DNA of 28,010 bases from Botryllus schlosseri (GCA_000444245.1 ATSW01013010.1:1-28010), one strand, 5' to 3'. Positions 24,801 to 27,545 are shown, counted from the stretch's first letter. The notes: generated from the sequence alone by a model not told the origin. A program made the numbers and translations.

Positions 24801-27545
24801 AGAGAAACGAATCGACAAGAGGCATTACATTACCCATTTACAAATTGATATGTTACAATTCGAGCCTGCGCCAATGGTTGAGGCCTATTATATACTATAT
24901 TCAATTTCAATAAAACAAGAGGTTTGGTTAAGGTAAGAACAGAGAACAGAAATAGACATTTTGCTATCAAATTGCTTTACTATATACTAGTTTACGACAA
25001 CGTAAGCTGTAAGCTTCGATCATTTCGTTTGTGGTCAATTTATTTGTGAACGAACAATGGAGGCTCAGTAAAACGCACAATGATTGGTCGCTCTCACGGG
25101 TTTACACCAGCGTTTCGTGAACAATCCGAACATATGCAAGCTACAATGATTTTTATCGACACCGATTACTTGATGACTTGAAATTGACTCGTGAATTTTG
25201 CTCCGAGTCACGAGTCAATCCACATTTCTGATATGCCGAGTCAAGTCAAGTCAAGTCATTTAGGCGAAGTGACTCGAGTCAAGTCAAGTCATACGAAAAA
25301 GGTGACTCGAGTCATCCCAACACTGGTTTGTAGTCACATGACTTCTGATAAATATTATTAGTGTTACTTTTATTTTCACCAGTGTTCACTCTTACAATAA
25401 ATGAAATGATAAAATTCCGCCGACAGTTGCATTGGTATCTGCAGATTCAAAGATCCATTTCGCCGCTTCGATCGAAATCGCCGGTTTCCGGCTTCCGCAA
25501 ATCTTCCTCCCCTTCGAGACATCGCCACGGCGATAATATTTCTTCGATGCAATTACTGAGAGAGCAGCTCGCCGCTCAACAAGAAGAGATGGCATCTCAA
25601 ATTCGAAGACAGGTGACACGCGTGCTACGTGGTGATCGATATTGCTAGGGGTAAATGCTCATGCTGGTATCACGGTGGAGGTATTATTATCAAACCCTTT
25701 TCTGTGGTTGTGATATTGGAGTGCATTAAGACGCAAAACTAGGCTATTTGAAAATACTGTTTTCTATTTCGCAATTTTTGTTTCAAAAATGTCAAGGGGA
25801 TGTACAATTGTTCAGCTGACACTCATCAGGAACTAGTAGGGATATTAAAAGAACTTTGTACATCAACAATCCTATCACCAAATATGTTGATATACACATT
25901 CGTTTTTTAGTGCCGAAATAGTATATTGAGCTTGATTATTGGCAATTCCATGCCGGTGACGTTGTATTTGGTGATACGATCATAGGCGCCGAACCTGGGC
26001 ATGCAAGGCATGCCAGGCATGCCTAGACATTTTTTTAGGCATGCGGCATGCCTAGAATTCGGTTTGGCATGAATCGGCATAAACCCCGATTGTGTTATTT
26101 AGAACGAATCGTAATGTATTTCCGTTTACGACATTACCTGCTACCGCTTATGTGAGTGAGGTAACCCGTTGCGCGCGGCCAATTAGCTAAAAGCGCGTTG
26201 CCAATTAACGAGATTTGTCTGTGCACAATGTAACGCGACGTGATCTCCCGCTGAGATGATCGCGAAATTGTGTCATTGATTGCCGTGCGCTCGGCAATCA
26301 TCGTTTTGGACGCTTGCCTGCTTTATCGCGTCTCCGACAAGCCTAGAGCATGAAATCACATCAGCAGTAGGTCCGGTGCCATCGCTGCCTGCACTATCGC
26401 ATCTGCATTGGCGCGCACGATATTATCGCTTGCCTACACAATCGCATCTGCAACAGGCCTGGTACAAAAGATATCATCGCTGGCCAACTATCACGTCTAG
26501 AGCCGAGCATGCGTTGGCTCGCATCTCTCGAGCCTACCATGCGTTAGTTCCAATCTCTCGATGGCTTGGTGACAATGCCGTTAGGTGTTTATTGGTTAGC
26601 GATTGTAATTAAAGAGCGACATCGCTGACCTGAATAACATCGAATGTCCGCAGACAGGTGCGATTGTGAGTAAGTGCGTAAGTGAATTCCGCTAATACCT
26701 AAACATAACCATCAGAAGATGTGTGTCAACTGTCAAGGCTTGAGTTGTAAAAGACGGGAAAGGTTTGAACAACCTGAAATCGGTGCCATTATAGAACAGA
26801 TTCCATAACAACTCTGACATTTTGCCTTGCGCAAATCGTCGCCGAGGTTACGTAATACGCGTTGATAAGCCGCGTATTTAATTGTTCGCTAGCGATCAGG
26901 AACTCGTTAATTGACAGCACTTCCGGACTCGTTGACAAGCCTATCATACGCGCAAGTTTGTTAACACGAAGATATTGCATAATCGGCATTTATGCAGGCA
27001 CTTAACCCTCATGAATTGATGCTATATTATCCCTAATTTTCAATTCCGTCGGATCATGACGTCATTCCTTTGTGACGTCATCGAACTCGCATGCCTAAGG
27101 AAAATTAGCGTTCGGCGCCTATGGATACGATTATTGATATACACAATGCTATTTCCAATTCTCTACCAGCAGCTGACAATTACCCCTGACGAGTGTCAGC
27201 CAAAACTATTCAGGTCTATTTCAATATGAAAATACTATTCATTTGCCTATTGAAGTTCTATACCTCCAAGAGTTTCTTTAAAGTGAATGTCTTTGAAAAC
27301 GTAACTCTGGAAGTGATATAGCTAAAAGCTACCATTCGTGAACTCACTTCAAGTAATTTGTCACCCATCAACATTTGGTTGTGTGTTACCTCTGCCCGGC
27401 CTTCTTCGCGTTTCGATAATATCATTATCGGTTGGTGATACATTTGTAGATGTCTCGACACCGCGAGGCATGGGAGGAGAGGAAAAGGCAGTCTGAAGGA
27501 AAACTGGAATCGTTGAGAAGAAAAGTCGATAACTTGGATGAGTTG
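672..27545 (+). CDS. CNTRL: Centriolin (CNTRL/CEP110), internal fragment, 38 exons
   Basis: Centriolin is a centrosomal scaffold of the mother-centriole subdistal appendages and later of the midbody ring, where in vertebrates it recruits exocyst and SNARE components for abscission. Joining 38 exons with matching phases gives about 1,761 stop-free residues. Nearly all is charged, leucine-rich coiled coil. It is interrupted at about residues 700-785 by a proline/glycine/aromatic hinge ending in CNVPEHH (776-782), and near 1655-1697 by a non-coiled, Ser-Pro-rich stretch. The order of recognisable blocks follows human CNTRL: KLDPNSPEY, LEDIISGLQDYI, LDPREVAKRI with GKALADLQ, the hinge, ELERRARDTGVQLV, ISKHKSELKHVLEML, and GKLESLRRKVDNLDEL. 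The fragment starts after the N-terminal leucine-rich repeats (about human residue 460, from memory) and ends some 40 residues before the human C terminus. Ninein, rootletin and myosin tails were considered. The hinge motif and the collinearity exclude them in my view. Confidence 0.93.
848..1627 (+). other. Intron 1, mostly a TCGAGTCA-rich repeat
   Basis: A 780-base phase-0 intron, gtcagt to TAATCAG. Most of it is the palindromic repeat described separately; no further exon seen. Confidence 0.75.
872..1520. repeat. Palindromic repeat rich in GACTCGAGTCA words (MITE-like)
   Basis: GACTCGAGTCA or close variants recur more than ten times. A 40-base arm at 1057-1096 is matched by its reverse complement at 1300-1339 with about six mismatches. 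An outer word, ATTCATAATAA (near 880), reappears inverted as TTATTATGAAT (near 1400). It looks like a foldback, non-autonomous DNA element whose subterminal words resemble those of the hAT element at 23131-25325. Its exact ends and target duplication could not be fixed. Confidence 0.6.
1628..1756 (+). CDS. CNTRL: CNTRL exon 2 of window
   Basis: Acceptor TAATCAG, donor TAT|gtacgc, phase 0 at both ends, 43 codons (residues 59-101). It encodes AKEEAEKLEDELEKDREAL and closes with KKLDPNSPEY, matching the human DSLDSKDPKH position. Coiled coil with a short break at the DPNSP turn. Confidence 0.9.
1818..1971 (+). CDS. CNTRL: CNTRL exon 3 of window
   Basis: Preceded by a 61-base intron. Acceptor TTTTGCAG, donor AAAG|gtgctg, phase 0 in and phase 1 out (residues 102-152). 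IDTEAIKSLEEQLAKG parallels human AKETEEIKDLEEQLTEG. A phase-0 donor five bases downstream is excluded because the next exon needs one carried base. Confidence 0.9.
1972..2622 (+). other. Intron 3
   Basis: A 651-base AT-rich intron. It holds a two-copy 24-base tandem repeat at 2081-2127; nothing else recognisable. Confidence 0.7.
2081..2127. repeat. Two-copy 24-base direct repeat
   Basis: CGGTTCTACATTTGTGAAGC followed by ATA at 2081 is repeated with one change (TAC to TAT) at 2105, in direct tandem. A small local duplication inside an intron with no apparent role. Confidence 0.75.
2623..2726 (+). CDS. CNTRL: CNTRL exon 4 of window
   Basis: Acceptor TTTGTTAG and donor CAACAG|gtctgg. Two leading bases complete a Gly codon with exon 3; phase 0 out (to residue 187). 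LKGELEDIISGLQDYI aligns residue for residue with human LKKDLEGVISGLQEYL, one of the clearest family signatures in the window. Confidence 0.93.
2831..2950 (+). CDS. CNTRL: CNTRL exon 5 of window
   Basis: Acceptor CACATTTTAG, donor CAGCAG|gtaatg, 40 codons, phase 0 at both ends (residues 188-227). LRDKERLLRKLQALERAKGQ parallels human LRDEKETLLQRLTEVEQERDQ. The exon is pure heptad coiled coil ending in a Gln run. Confidence 0.92.
2951..3461 (+). other. Intron 5
   Basis: A 511-base AT-rich intron, gtaatg to ACATCAG. It includes a short perfect hairpin (ATATCTAC and GTAGATAT near 3106-3127). No other structure seen. Confidence 0.65.
3462..3596 (+). CDS. CNTRL: CNTRL exon 6 of window, probably lineage-specific
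   Basis: Acceptor ACATCAG, donor ACT|gtaaat, 45 codons, phase 0 at both ends (residues 228-272), so it could be skipped without a frame change. The first half, VLGELNDLLEATQDLNESI, is coiled coil and resembles the start of exon 7. The second half (GGSKKNRGTTDVALDPIS) is basic and flexible and has no counterpart that I recall in human CNTRL. The splice sites are ordinary, so the exon is likely real but may be alternative. Confidence 0.78.
3597..4725 (+). other. Intron 6 with palindromic MITE
   Basis: A 1,129-base intron. The first 500 bases and the last 250 show nothing recognisable. The centre (about 4107-4474) is the MITE listed separately. Confidence 0.7.
4107..4474. mobile_element. MITE family A, best copy (about 365 bases)
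   Basis: The left end GAGGTACAGAACTTCAATA and the right end TACTGAAGTTCTGTACCT are inverted relative to each other. Inside is a hairpin whose 40-base arms (4124-4163 and 4241-4280) are complementary at 39 positions. The core words TTCATATTGAAATAAACC, GGCTGACACTCGTCAGG and AACTAGTAGAGAATT recur in four other introns of this window. There is no coding capacity, which fits a non-autonomous DNA element. The target duplication could not be fixed. Confidence 0.75.
4726..4859 (+). CDS. CNTRL: CNTRL exon 7 of window
   Basis: Acceptor CCTTTCAG, donor CAAAG|gtatgc, phase 0 in and phase 2 out (residues 273-316). DSLNEMRDINDALQHEASEL and the following ELQAQL match human SALQEQHEVNASLQQTQGDL and ELEARL, so this exon, not exon 6, is the orthologous one. 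Confidence 0.92.
4860..5354 (+). other. Intron 7
   Basis: A 495-base intron, gtatgc to GAAATAG. No repeat, RNA gene or exon recognised. Confidence 0.65.
5355..5508 (+). CDS. CNTRL: CNTRL exon 8 of window
   Basis: Acceptor TGAAATAG and donor GCAAAG|gtcggt. One leading base completes Arg with exon 7; phase 0 out (residues 317-368). RLKRSLKDADGRLKCDQDEL continues the heptads, and TARLQNIVGDREAEVTGLRK closes the block. Corresponds to human NQLKEELEKVTRL and what follows. Confidence 0.9.
5509..6175 (+). other. Intron 8
   Basis: A 667-base intron. The 5' 490 bases show nothing recognisable. The 3' part holds a truncated MITE family A copy that stops about 55 bases before the acceptor of exon 9. 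Confidence 0.7.
6006..6120. mobile_element. MITE family A, truncated copy
   Basis: AATATATTCATATTGAAATA, then GGGGTAATCGTCAGCAACTA and GAGAATTGAAAAGAACATT, follow the order of the copy at 4107-4474. The outer ends are missing. Confidence 0.65.
6176..6395 (+). CDS. CNTRL: CNTRL exon 9 of window
   Basis: Acceptor CCGCGCAG, donor CTCG|gtatgt, phase 0 in and phase 1 out (residues 369-441). SLLDPREVAKRIAEMKEKLR followed by GKALADLQ matches human GLVRPEEVAARVDELRRKLK and GKSLADLQ. This is a strongly conserved non-uniform block, with a Pro break at DPRE and a second one at TPDSELD. Confidence 0.93.
6466..6554 (+). CDS. CNTRL: CNTRL exon 10 of window
   Basis: Follows a 70-base intron. Acceptor TTTGAAG is weak in its pyrimidine tract; donor GAG|gtatgt. 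Two leading bases complete Gly with exon 9; phase 0 out (to residue 471). GREAADREAAEKRLQELEKN is a continuous helix. Confidence 0.87.
6555..7003 (+). other. Intron 10 with a hAT-like fragment
   Basis: A 449-base intron. A repeat family B fragment starts at 6713; the remainder is AT-rich without recognisable content. Confidence 0.65.
6713..6835 (+). mobile_element. Repeat family B fragment (hAT-type MITE)
   Basis: It opens with CAGAGGTGGTCAAAGAAGTG and runs through TTGAGTACTCAAGTAGC and a CTCGAGTGGTTATGATTTTA segment. The same order (CAGAGGTGGTCAG, CTCAAGT, GTGGTTATG) recurs near 19531, 21690, 22925, 27661 and inverted before 17085. A CAGAGGTGG terminus is typical of hAT elements. The far end and target duplication were not found. 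Confidence 0.6.
7004..7135 (+). CDS. CNTRL: CNTRL exon 11 of window
   Basis: Acceptor CATTCCAG, donor GAC|gtgagt, 44 codons, phase 0 at both ends (residues 472-515). EAMEAATNAKLEAEKNKHQQ and LARLEDEMDDLHRRLRD parallel human CERALEARMNFDKRQHEAR and IQQMENEIHYLQENL. Confidence 0.92.
7204..7310 (+). CDS. CNTRL: CNTRL exon 12 of window
   Basis: Follows a 68-base intron. Acceptor CTTTTTTAG, donor CCAG|gtaatt, phase 0 in and phase 2 out (residues 516-550). AEADADRARERADAEVEKLK is an Ala/charge-rich helix like human LQEADEEKERILAQLRELE. Confidence 0.9.
7311..8375 (+). other. Intron 12
   Basis: A 1,065-base intron. It is mostly AT-rich and featureless. A GC-rich island at about 8020-8150 stands out (see findings) and may be an old SINE remnant. 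The direct splice from exon 12 (phase 2) to exon 13 keeps the frame, so no exon is required here. Confidence 0.65.
8376..8496 (+). CDS. CNTRL: CNTRL exon 13 of window
   Basis: Acceptor CTGATTCAG and donor CAA|gtgagt. One leading base completes Arg; phase 0 out (residues 551-591). TQQDLRDLERELGDTKRALR is heptad-rich and corresponds to human EQVFGLDKELKKLKKAV. Confidence 0.9.
10121..10470. repeat. Tandem duplication, 176-base unit, two copies
   Basis: Copy 1 (10121-10296) and copy 2 (10297-10470) both run from AGTATCAATGATTTAT through GGGCGTTTGTCGTAACTCC and CCTCCATTTACCTTCGTGC to TGAAATCTTCAAAA. They abut without spacer and differ by about ten small changes, so they are around 95 percent identical. 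A recent local duplication inside an intron. Confidence 0.9.
10620..10810. mobile_element. hAT-like repeat fragment, possibly family B
   Basis: TTTTACTCAAGTACAAGTTT, AAGCAGAAGTAGCC and TTACTTAAGTGCCTCTGG resemble the distal half of family B, with a CCTCTG end. Assignment is tentative because the opposite terminus is absent. Confidence 0.4.
10918..11049 (+). CDS. CNTRL: CNTRL exon 14 of window
   Basis: Acceptor GGTGTTCAG, donor TTGAAG|gtgcgt, 44 codons, phase 0 at both ends (residues 592-635). It contains RAAADADAAAARARRDL, an Ala/Arg/Asp helix, then NAEDQIQTLRDLLRAQELK. Human has RKAAQAARDLTRAEAEIELL at this place. The GC content is distinctly high. Confidence 0.92.
11050..11496 (+). other. 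Intron 14
   Basis: A 447-base AT-rich intron, gtgcgt to TTACCTAG, with nothing recognisable apart from a tRNA B-box-like word just before the acceptor (see rejected list). Confidence 0.65.
11497..11616 (+). CDS. CNTRL: CNTRL exon 15 of window
   Basis: Acceptor CTTACCTAG, donor GAA|gtgggc, 40 codons, phase 0 at both ends (residues 636-675). LADKLAEVERLRRLLAGLKN corresponds to human ERQRTEIARLQNVLDLTGS. The following 60-base intron is open in frame, but splicing it restores the human spacing to the next conserved block. Confidence 0.87.
11677..11762 (+). CDS. CNTRL: CNTRL exon 16 of window
   Basis: Acceptor CGTTTTTCAG, donor GTAGG|gtatgt, 86 bases, phase 0 in and phase 2 out (residues 676-703). 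LLNEIEALRRAL matches human VLEEIAELRREV immediately before the hinge. Weaker phase-0 donors exist at 11752 (gtgcct) and 11758 (gtaggg). These matter for the candidate exon downstream. Confidence 0.88.
11966..12051 (+). CDS. CNTRL: Candidate alternative exon 16b of CNTRL
   Basis: An open 86-base segment between an acceptor (ACTAAC branch-like word at 11948-11953, then GCATGCAGAG) and the donor CGAAA|gtaagc. Read in phase 0 it gives RISDYLNSRQNDLNQLMPFD and SDSIEYRK, and it leaves in phase 2, exactly like exon 16. It cannot follow the main donor of exon 16 in frame. It can replace exon 16, or follow the weaker phase-0 donors at 11752 or 11758. ISDYLN resembles ISSLLN of exon 16. The acceptor has a poor pyrimidine tract, so this remains a prediction. 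Confidence 0.42.
12335..12450 (+). CDS. CNTRL: CNTRL exon 17 of window, start of hinge
   Basis: Acceptor ACGTCTAG and donor ACCG|gtaagt. One leading base completes Gly; phase 1 out (residues 704-742). GYYQFVPSQG opens the non-coiled hinge, where human has GYWYFMPPPP. It is rich in Gly, Tyr, Pro and Gln and lacks heptads. It is shorter than the human hinge, which carries about 180 residues of proline-rich sequence. Confidence 0.92.
12626..12774 (+). CDS. CNTRL: CNTRL exon 18 of window, hinge end and coil restart
   Basis: Acceptor GCATTCAG and donor CTGAGG|gtacgg. Two leading bases complete Asp; phase 0 out (residues 743-792). ILTPGTPGMIAIGENGLPVL aligns with human PLTPGTVVYGPPPAGAPMVY. CNVPEHHEIEDELEELR is nearly identical to human CNVPEHHNLENEVSRLE. 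This is the strongest single piece of evidence for CNTRL. Confidence 0.95.
12838..12960 (+). CDS. CNTRL: CNTRL exon 19 of window
   Basis: Follows a 63-base intron that is open in frame. Acceptor TTTTGCAG, donor GAGAG|gtatcc, 41 codons, phase 0 at both ends (residues 793-833). DKCKKKKKACQREL is a basic patch at the place of human HLKSKKREERW, then DLEERKIHLDTIISERE resumes the coil. Confidence 0.9.
12961..13673 (+). other. Intron 19
   Basis: A 713-base intron, gtatcc to GAAACAG. A segment from about 13079 (GCAGGGGTGGGGGCCTGTGG) looks like one end of an old hAT element, but I found no matching end. The rest is AT-rich and featureless. Confidence 0.6.
13674..13786 (+). CDS. CNTRL: CNTRL exon 20 of window
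   Basis: Acceptor CGAAACAG lacks a good pyrimidine tract; donor AATAA|gtgagc; phase 0 in and phase 2 out (residues 834-870). ACLEKLKEDEERMSKERLEV is heptad coil. It fits the human segment KKSLECEVEELHRTVQKRQQ by position. Confidence 0.88.
13850..13985 (+). mobile_element. Repeat family B fragment
   Basis: CGAGTCAGTAATAAAGTATT and AAGTGGTTATGATTTTAAAC reproduce the order seen in the family B copy at 6713. No termini. Confidence 0.45.
14000..14253. mobile_element. MITE family A, right part
   Basis: It holds CATGCTGGTGACGTCATATT, GCGATACGATTG, TTTCCAATTCTCTATTAG, CCTGACGAGTGTCAGCC and TTTCAATATGAATATACTAT, and ends GAATTCTATACCTC. This is the reverse orientation of the left arm of the copy at 4107, and it matches the right half of the split copy at 27124-27272. 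Confidence 0.7.
14315..14507 (+). CDS. CNTRL: CNTRL exon 21 of window
   Basis: Acceptor TCTGTGCAG and donor AAAAAA|gtaaag. One leading base completes Lys; phase 0 out (residues 871-935). VRKRADLKEAEKRLREAKLE matches human LKRRSELREADRLLAEAESE. It is Met-, Gln- and Glu-rich coil upstream of that match. Confidence 0.93.
14508..15216 (+). other. Intron 21
   Basis: A 709-base AT-rich intron, gtaaag to ACACCAG. It includes a small perfect hairpin (TTGACTTC and GAAGTCAA near 15096-15114). Nothing else recognised. Confidence 0.65.
15217..15313 (+). CDS. CNTRL: CNTRL exon 22 of window
   Basis: Acceptor TTTACACCAG, donor ACACAG|gtatgt, phase 0 in and phase 1 out (residues 936-967). DSIELERRARDTG with the next exon matches human DAEELERRAQETA. 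Confidence 0.93.
15468..15577 (+). CDS. CNTRL: CNTRL exon 23 of window
   Basis: Acceptor TTTTCACAG and donor ACCAGG|gtaagt. Two leading bases complete Gly; phase 0 out (to residue 1004). VQLVRAHKELRQLQTQMKSA aligns with human VNLVKADQQLRSLQADAKDL without a gap. Confidence 0.94.
15695..15841 (+). CDS. CNTRL: CNTRL exon 24 of window
   Basis: Acceptor TTAATCTAG, donor GAAAAG|gtgagg, 49 codons, phase 0 at both ends (residues 1005-1053). VITNKEAEFTALEQKTENLT aligns with human IVAAKDSDFQCLSKKKEKLT, and LSTLRESEK with human LQVLKESEV. Confidence 0.93.
15842..16213 (+). other. Intron 24
   Basis: A 372-base intron, gtgagg to TTTGGCAG. Nothing recognisable. Confidence 0.65.
16214..16336 (+). CDS. CNTRL: CNTRL exon 25 of window
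   Basis: Acceptor TTTTGGCAG, donor CTTCAG|gtggat, 41 codons, phase 0 at both ends (residues 1054-1094). VLAERREELNRVKEQTAIQK and ALDRLMGKRR correspond to human LLQAKRAELEKLKSQVTSQQ and VLDRQLGHKK. Confidence 0.92.
16337..17137 (+). other. Intron 25 with inverted family B repeat
   Basis: An 801-base intron, gtggat to TTTTTAG. The 3' part is an inverted family B copy ending at 17085; the 5' part shows nothing clear. Confidence 0.65.
16980..17085 (-). mobile_element. Repeat family B copy, inverted
   Basis: Read on the minus strand from 17085 it starts CAGAGGTGGTCAGTAACAAA and continues TTTTCAGAGTGCTCAAGTGG. This is the cleanest 5' terminus of this family in the window. The other end could not be located; the element may extend to about 16530, where AAAGTACTCCAGTAGTAGC occurs. 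Confidence 0.6.
17138..17281 (+). CDS. CNTRL: CNTRL exon 26 of window
   Basis: Acceptor AATTTTTAG, donor ACGCAG|gtaaca, 48 codons, phase 0 at both ends (residues 1095-1142). KLIKQLKSEVEEFANQRAEL parallels human IREVKSLLEELSFQKGELNV. Confidence 0.93.
17353..17444 (+). CDS. CNTRL: CNTRL exon 27 of window
   Basis: Follows a 71-base intron. Acceptor CACACTCAG, donor AGCAA|gtgagt, phase 0 in and phase 2 out (residues 1143-1172). VSSRKDEITKLRELNDRSTE followed by LSEISK leads directly into the conserved SKHK motif. Confidence 0.92.
17625..17823 (+). CDS. CNTRL: CNTRL exon 28 of window
   Basis: Acceptor CACCGCAG and donor AAGCAA|gtaaga. One leading base completes Lys; phase 0 out (residues 1173-1239). 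KHKSELKHVLEMLKLEHQDL aligns with human KHKTELKNILDMLQLENHEL, and KVSELDKTQ with human RVSELEKTQ. This is the best-conserved long coiled-coil match. Confidence 0.95.
17884..18030 (+). CDS. CNTRL: CNTRL exon 29 of window
   Basis: Follows a 60-base intron that contains a stop in frame. Acceptor CAATTGCAG, donor AAGCAG|gtgaat, 49 codons, phase 0 at both ends (residues 1240-1288). SLTKEKEYLTEQCSNLEEKF matches human CLSKEKEDLQEKCDIWEKKL, including the conserved Cys. Confidence 0.94.
18031..18951 (+). other. Intron 29
   Basis: A 921-base AT-rich intron, gtgaat to TTGTACAG. I recognise no exon, RNA gene or repeat in it. Confidence 0.65.
18952..19080 (+). CDS. CNTRL: CNTRL exon 30 of window
   Basis: Acceptor TATTTGTACAG, donor AAAGAG|gtcaga, 43 codons, phase 0 at both ends (residues 1289-1331). 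AVLEARIGIDKSKAALNQLD corresponds to human VLAAAEENSKMEQSNLEKLE. Confidence 0.92.
19081..19401 (+). other. Intron 30
   Basis: A 321-base intron with a strong acceptor, TTTTTTCGCAG. Nothing else seen. Confidence 0.65.
19402..19503 (+). CDS. CNTRL: CNTRL exon 31 of window
   Basis: Acceptor TTTTTTCGCAG, donor GAAGAG|gtattg, 34 codons, phase 0 at both ends (residues 1332-1365). TEVDEIQHQLQTLEE is heptad coil, at the place of human EAVNSLQEELANVQD. Confidence 0.9.
19504..19983 (+). other. Intron 31 with family B repeat
   Basis: A 480-base intron. A family B copy fills most of it from about 19531 to 19850. Confidence 0.65.
19531..19850 (+). mobile_element. Repeat family B copy
   Basis: CATAGGTGGTCAGAAATGAA, CTAAAGTGGTTATGTTATAG, TTAGAAAGTACTGAGAC and a TTTTATGAAAAAC segment occur in the same order as in the copies at 21690 and 27661. 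The start is one base off the CAGAGGTGG terminus. No coding capacity. Confidence 0.6.
19984..20172 (+). CDS. CNTRL: CNTRL exon 32 of window
   Basis: Acceptor TTTTTTCGCAG, donor GAAAGG|gtattt, 63 codons, phase 0 at both ends (residues 1366-1428). SLSQDLVRKQEEIEKLTRDC is regular coil, comparable to human VLQNEIEENKLKLVQQEMMF. High GC. Confidence 0.92.
20173..20888 (+). other. Intron 32
   Basis: A 716-base intron. The part from about 20640 to 20740 has a possible old tRNA-derived remnant (AGTTCAAATCC resembles a B box, with GTGGTTGCCACG upstream). Otherwise featureless. Confidence 0.6.
20889..21058 (+). CDS. CNTRL: CNTRL exon 33 of window, GC donor
   Basis: Acceptor CGTTGTAG; phase 0 in and phase 2 out (residues 1429-1484). 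IIAQLTAEMERLKKDLNERK is heptad coil. The only exit that keeps the frame is the donor GGAAAG|gcgagt. The nearby GT sites at 21063 and 21066 leave in phase 0, and exon 34 then meets a stop after six codons. So this exon ends at a GC donor. Confidence 0.88.
21059..21458 (+). other. Intron 33, GC-AG type
   Basis: A 400-base intron with a GCGAGT donor and a TGACTTCCAG acceptor. A short family B-like stretch (about 21125-21215) is present; nothing else. Confidence 0.8.
21459..21660 (+). CDS. CNTRL: CNTRL exon 34 of window
   Basis: Acceptor TTGACTTCCAG and donor CAAAAG|gtttgt. One leading base completes Arg; phase 0 out (residues 1485-1552). VADNFKGVEAKVEQRDAQIS and LEDEVDQMERDKAGLKGQLA are coil, comparable to human LSEREQQLVEKSGELLALQK. 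Confidence 0.92.
21690..21890 (+). mobile_element. Repeat family B copy in intron 34
   Basis: The 262-base intron 34 (21661-21922) is mostly this repeat: CACTTGAGTGGTTATGTTTT, GGCAAAACTACTTACTTG, GTAGAAAGTACTTTGGGAC and CATCACTTTTATGAGTGAC match the copies near 19531 and 27661. Confidence 0.6.
21923..22086 (+). CDS. CNTRL: CNTRL exon 35 of window
   Basis: Acceptor CCCGTCGCAG, donor TTCAG|gtgtgt, phase 0 in and phase 2 out (residues 1553-1606). AALEQAAQDHCDRATRLAND followed by LNKLREEF aligns with human IELVAQDNHERARRLMKE followed by LNQMQYEY. Clear family match. Confidence 0.94.
22268..22460. mobile_element. MITE family A, degraded copy
   Basis: AATAATATATTCATA, ACTCATCAGAGGTAATTGTC, AGCAACTAGCAGAGATT and GCTTAAGCTCAATTTTTAGA match the copies at 4107 and 14000. 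More diverged than those. Confidence 0.6.
22495..22677 (-). mobile_element. tRNA-derived SINE (antisense to the gene)
   Basis: On the minus strand the element begins GCTGGCACAGTAGCTTAATG. It carries an A box TAGCTTAATGG (22656-22666) and a B box GGTTTGATTCC (22612-22622), about 33 bases apart, as in a tRNA gene. A tRNA-unrelated body follows to about 22495 and ends in a short hairpin (GACTCC and GGAGTC, 22499-22528). A flanking duplication and an A-rich tail are not clear. Not a functional tRNA: no convincing acceptor stem closes. Confidence 0.75.
22707..22905 (+). CDS. CNTRL: CNTRL exon 36 of window
   Basis: Acceptor TGTCTTTTCAG and donor CGCGAG|gtgtgc. One leading base completes Arg; phase 0 out (residues 1607-1673). 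VQEEESDRQQAEFERTLNDL then LRSEMKTAS matches human LERRQMEISDAMRTLKSEVK. The last 25 residues, rich in Asp, His and Pro, leave the coiled coil. Confidence 0.9.
22925..23080 (+). mobile_element. Repeat family B copy
   Basis: It begins CAGAGGTGTTCAGTAACGAA and continues TTTTTCAGAGTATTCAAGTG, AACTGGTTATGTTTTCC and CGCAAAACTACCTACATT, in the order of the other family B copies. The hAT element at 23131 may have inserted into its distal part. Confidence 0.6.
23131..25325. mobile_element. Non-autonomous hAT element (outer)
   Basis: It has perfect 12-base terminal inverted repeats, CAGTGTTGGGAT and ATCCCAACACTG. An exact 8-base target duplication, GTTTGTAG, lies at 23123-23130 and 25326-25333. Both subterminal regions are packed with GACTCGAGTCAAGTCA repeats. 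Without the inner insertion it is about 912 bases and has no transposase reading frame. The 8-base duplication and CAGTG-type ends define the hAT superfamily. Confidence 0.93.
23476..24750. mobile_element. Non-autonomous hAT element (inner, nested)
   Basis: It has ends CAGAGATGGGC and GGCCATCTCTG, and an exact 8-base target duplication, TACGCAAG, at 23468-23475 and 24751-24758. Subterminal ATCCG-rich words (GGAATCCGTATCCG at the left, ATCCGGCTCCGGCTCC-like at the right) are inverted. Only short reading frames are present; I recognise no transposase. It inserted into the outer hAT element, so it is the younger of the two. Confidence 0.93.
25445..25612 (+). CDS. CNTRL: CNTRL exon 37 of window, SP-rich insert
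   Basis: Acceptor GGTATCTGCAG, donor AGACAG|gtgaca, 56 codons, phase 0 at both ends (residues 1674-1729). The first half is basic and disordered and contains ISPLRSKSPVSG and KSSSPSRHRH, with several Ser-Pro sites. The second half, MQLLREQLAAQQEEMASQIR, is coil and corresponds to human EALREKLRHREDRLKAQLR. The SP-rich half has no human counterpart that I recall. Confidence 0.9.
25800..25980. mobile_element. MITE family A, left part of split copy
   Basis: It has CAGCTGACACTCATCAGGAA, then CTAGTAGG, CCATGCCGGTGACG and GGTGATACGAT. The sequence resumes after the inserted element at 27124. Confidence 0.7.
25981..27123. mobile_element. Non-autonomous hAT-type element inserted in MITE A
   Basis: It has perfect 14-base terminal inverted repeats, CATAGGCGCCGAAC and GTTCGGCGCCTATG. 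An exact 8-base duplication, GATACGAT, lies at 25973-25980 and 27124-27131. The left subterminal region is full of GGCATGCC words. The interior (for example 26280-26600) is open in places but reads as low-complexity repeats of GCATCTGC-like words; I see no transposase. An 8-base duplication suits hAT elements. Confidence 0.88.
27124..27272. mobile_element. MITE family A, right part of split copy
   Basis: TTTCCAATTCTCTACCAGCA, CCTGACGAGTGTCAGCC, TATTTCAATATGAAAATACT and the terminus GAAGTTCTATACCTCC follow the copy at 14000-14253 in the same order. Confidence 0.7.
27450..27545 (+). CDS. CNTRL: CNTRL exon 38 of window (near the C terminus)
   Basis: Acceptor CATTTGTAG, donor GAGTTG|gtatga, 32 codons, phase 0 at both ends (residues 1730-1761). 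MSRHREAWEERKRQSEGKLE and SLRRKVDNLDEL align with human MSKQAEVLIKGKRQTEGTLH and SLRRQVDALGEL. In human about 40 residues remain, so the final coding exon should lie just past the window. Confidence 0.94.
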
